33,400 bases of DNA from Acidobacteriota bacterium (GTDB lineage: Bacteria > Acidobacteriota > Thermoanaerobaculia > Multivoradales > Multivoraceae), in the NCBI GenBank assembly GCA_026707325.1, contig JAPOXA010000175.1:1-33400 (forward strand). The letters are read 5' to 3'. Of this stretch, positions 33,011 through 33,400 are shown one piece after another. How positions within the stretch are numbered: position 1 is the stretch's first letter; every line of letters starts with the position of its first letter. Made by a program: the position numbers and the translations under genes. The notes below the pieces were generated by a model. It was given only the letters and a program-made list of their open reading frames with translations. It searched no databases and had not been told where the DNA came from.

Positions 33011-33127
33011 TCCCGGCGACGACCTACTCTCCCACACCGTCGCCGGTGCAGTACCATCGGCGCTGCGGAGCTTAACTGCCGTGTTCGGAATGGGAACGGG
33101 TGTTTCCCCCGCGCTACAGTCACCGGA
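33011..33127 (-). rRNA. rrf: 5S ribosomal RNA
   Basis: The minus strand shows the conserved 5S core: CCCGTTCCCATTCCGAACACG, GTTAAGCTC and ATGGTACTGC, then GGGAGAGTAGGTCG. The ends CCGGTGAC and GTCGCCGG pair to form helix I. Length is about 117 nt; each end is uncertain by one or two bases. Confidence 0.93.
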
Positions 33128-33260
33128 AATCGCCGGATCGACCAAGCGCCACCTGACCGGTAGCGCCGGCAACCGAATCGAATCCCTGAAGGGCCTCCGT
33201 CGCGGCTCACCGCCACGACCAACCTAAGCGCCCAAGTCCCGAGTGCAGCAATCTTGAAAG
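33128..33260 (-). other. 23S-5S spacer
   Basis: About 133 nt between 23S and 5S rRNA. No tRNA or ORF is seen. It is expected to be removed by processing. Confidence 0.7.
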
Positions 33261-33400
33261 ATGGTCAAGCCGAACGACCGATTAGTACGGGTTAGCTAAA
33301 CGCCTCACAGCGCTTACACGCCCCGCCTATCAACCTGGTAATCTGCCAGGGGTCTTCAGGGATACCTCATCTCGAGGCTGGCTTCCCGCTTAGATGCTTT
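33261..33400 (-). rRNA. rrl: 23S ribosomal RNA, 3' end (partial)
   Basis: The minus strand carries the last 140 nt of 23S rRNA: GCATCTAAGCGGGAAGCC, GATGAGGTATCCCTGAAGAC and GTACTAATCGG, finishing GGCTTGACC. The gene continues beyond the window edge. Confidence 0.93.

Noticed and set aside
33128..33260. tRNA gene in the 23S-5S spacer
   Set aside because: No T-loop or acceptor pairing and no CCA-like end could be found.

Overview
The window is a high-GC bacterial chromosome segment. The gene mix fits a marine or soil Acidobacteriota-like heterotroph: paired FG-GAP/ASPIC-UnbV secreted proteins, a GWxTD plus VWFA protein, an M19 dipeptidase, a HAAT-type ABC operon and a split F-type ATPase operon. 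The taxon is inferred from gene content. The partial 23S and complete 5S rRNA at the right edge could settle it by search.

Layout. 85-6136 (+) is a three-gene operon of exported proteins: two calcium-binding propeller proteins and one TPR protein. 6265-9261 (-) holds an MBL hydrolase, a Nudix hydrolase and an M19 dipeptidase, with a TyrA-type dehydrogenase (+) diverging at 9344. 10192-17013 (-) is a six-gene uptake operon: livG, acyl-CoA synthetase, livH, livM, livK, livF. 17108-20280 (+) encodes a class C beta-lactamase-family hydrolase and a membrane-anchored MutS-like ATPase. 20327-24880 is an accessory island with a HigBA module whose toxin has an internal deletion, a second toxin-antitoxin pair whose toxin has no ordinary start codon, two near-identical transcription units for a 23-residue hydrophobic peptide, then a TPR protein and a secreted protein. 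24881-26844 (-) carries an ECF sigma factor and an M23 peptidase. 27224-29047 (-) is atpZ-atpI-like-atpB-atpE. 29091-30227 (-) has a cobalamin adenosyltransferase and a YHS-like exported protein. 30387-32945 (+) is the GWxTD/VWFA protein. The end of an rRNA operon (23S, 5S, terminator) is on the minus strand.

The most novel material is in 20908-24567. Two copies of a compact unit (consensus-like promoter, leader with three identical 17-nt repeats, strong Shine-Dalgarno, 23-codon ORF, GC hairpin) bracket a toxin-antitoxin pair. The second copy lies just upstream of a TPR gene and an exported protein. The peptide's C-terminal decapeptide resembles a motif found twice in that exported protein. 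The layout recalls peptide/TPR-sensor systems of Firmicutes, but this is a hypothesis. Elsewhere, an 89-nt multi-hairpin repeat occurs twice with compensating base changes, and several genes have a TANNNT box 6-9 nt before the start codon, which suggests leaderless transcripts.
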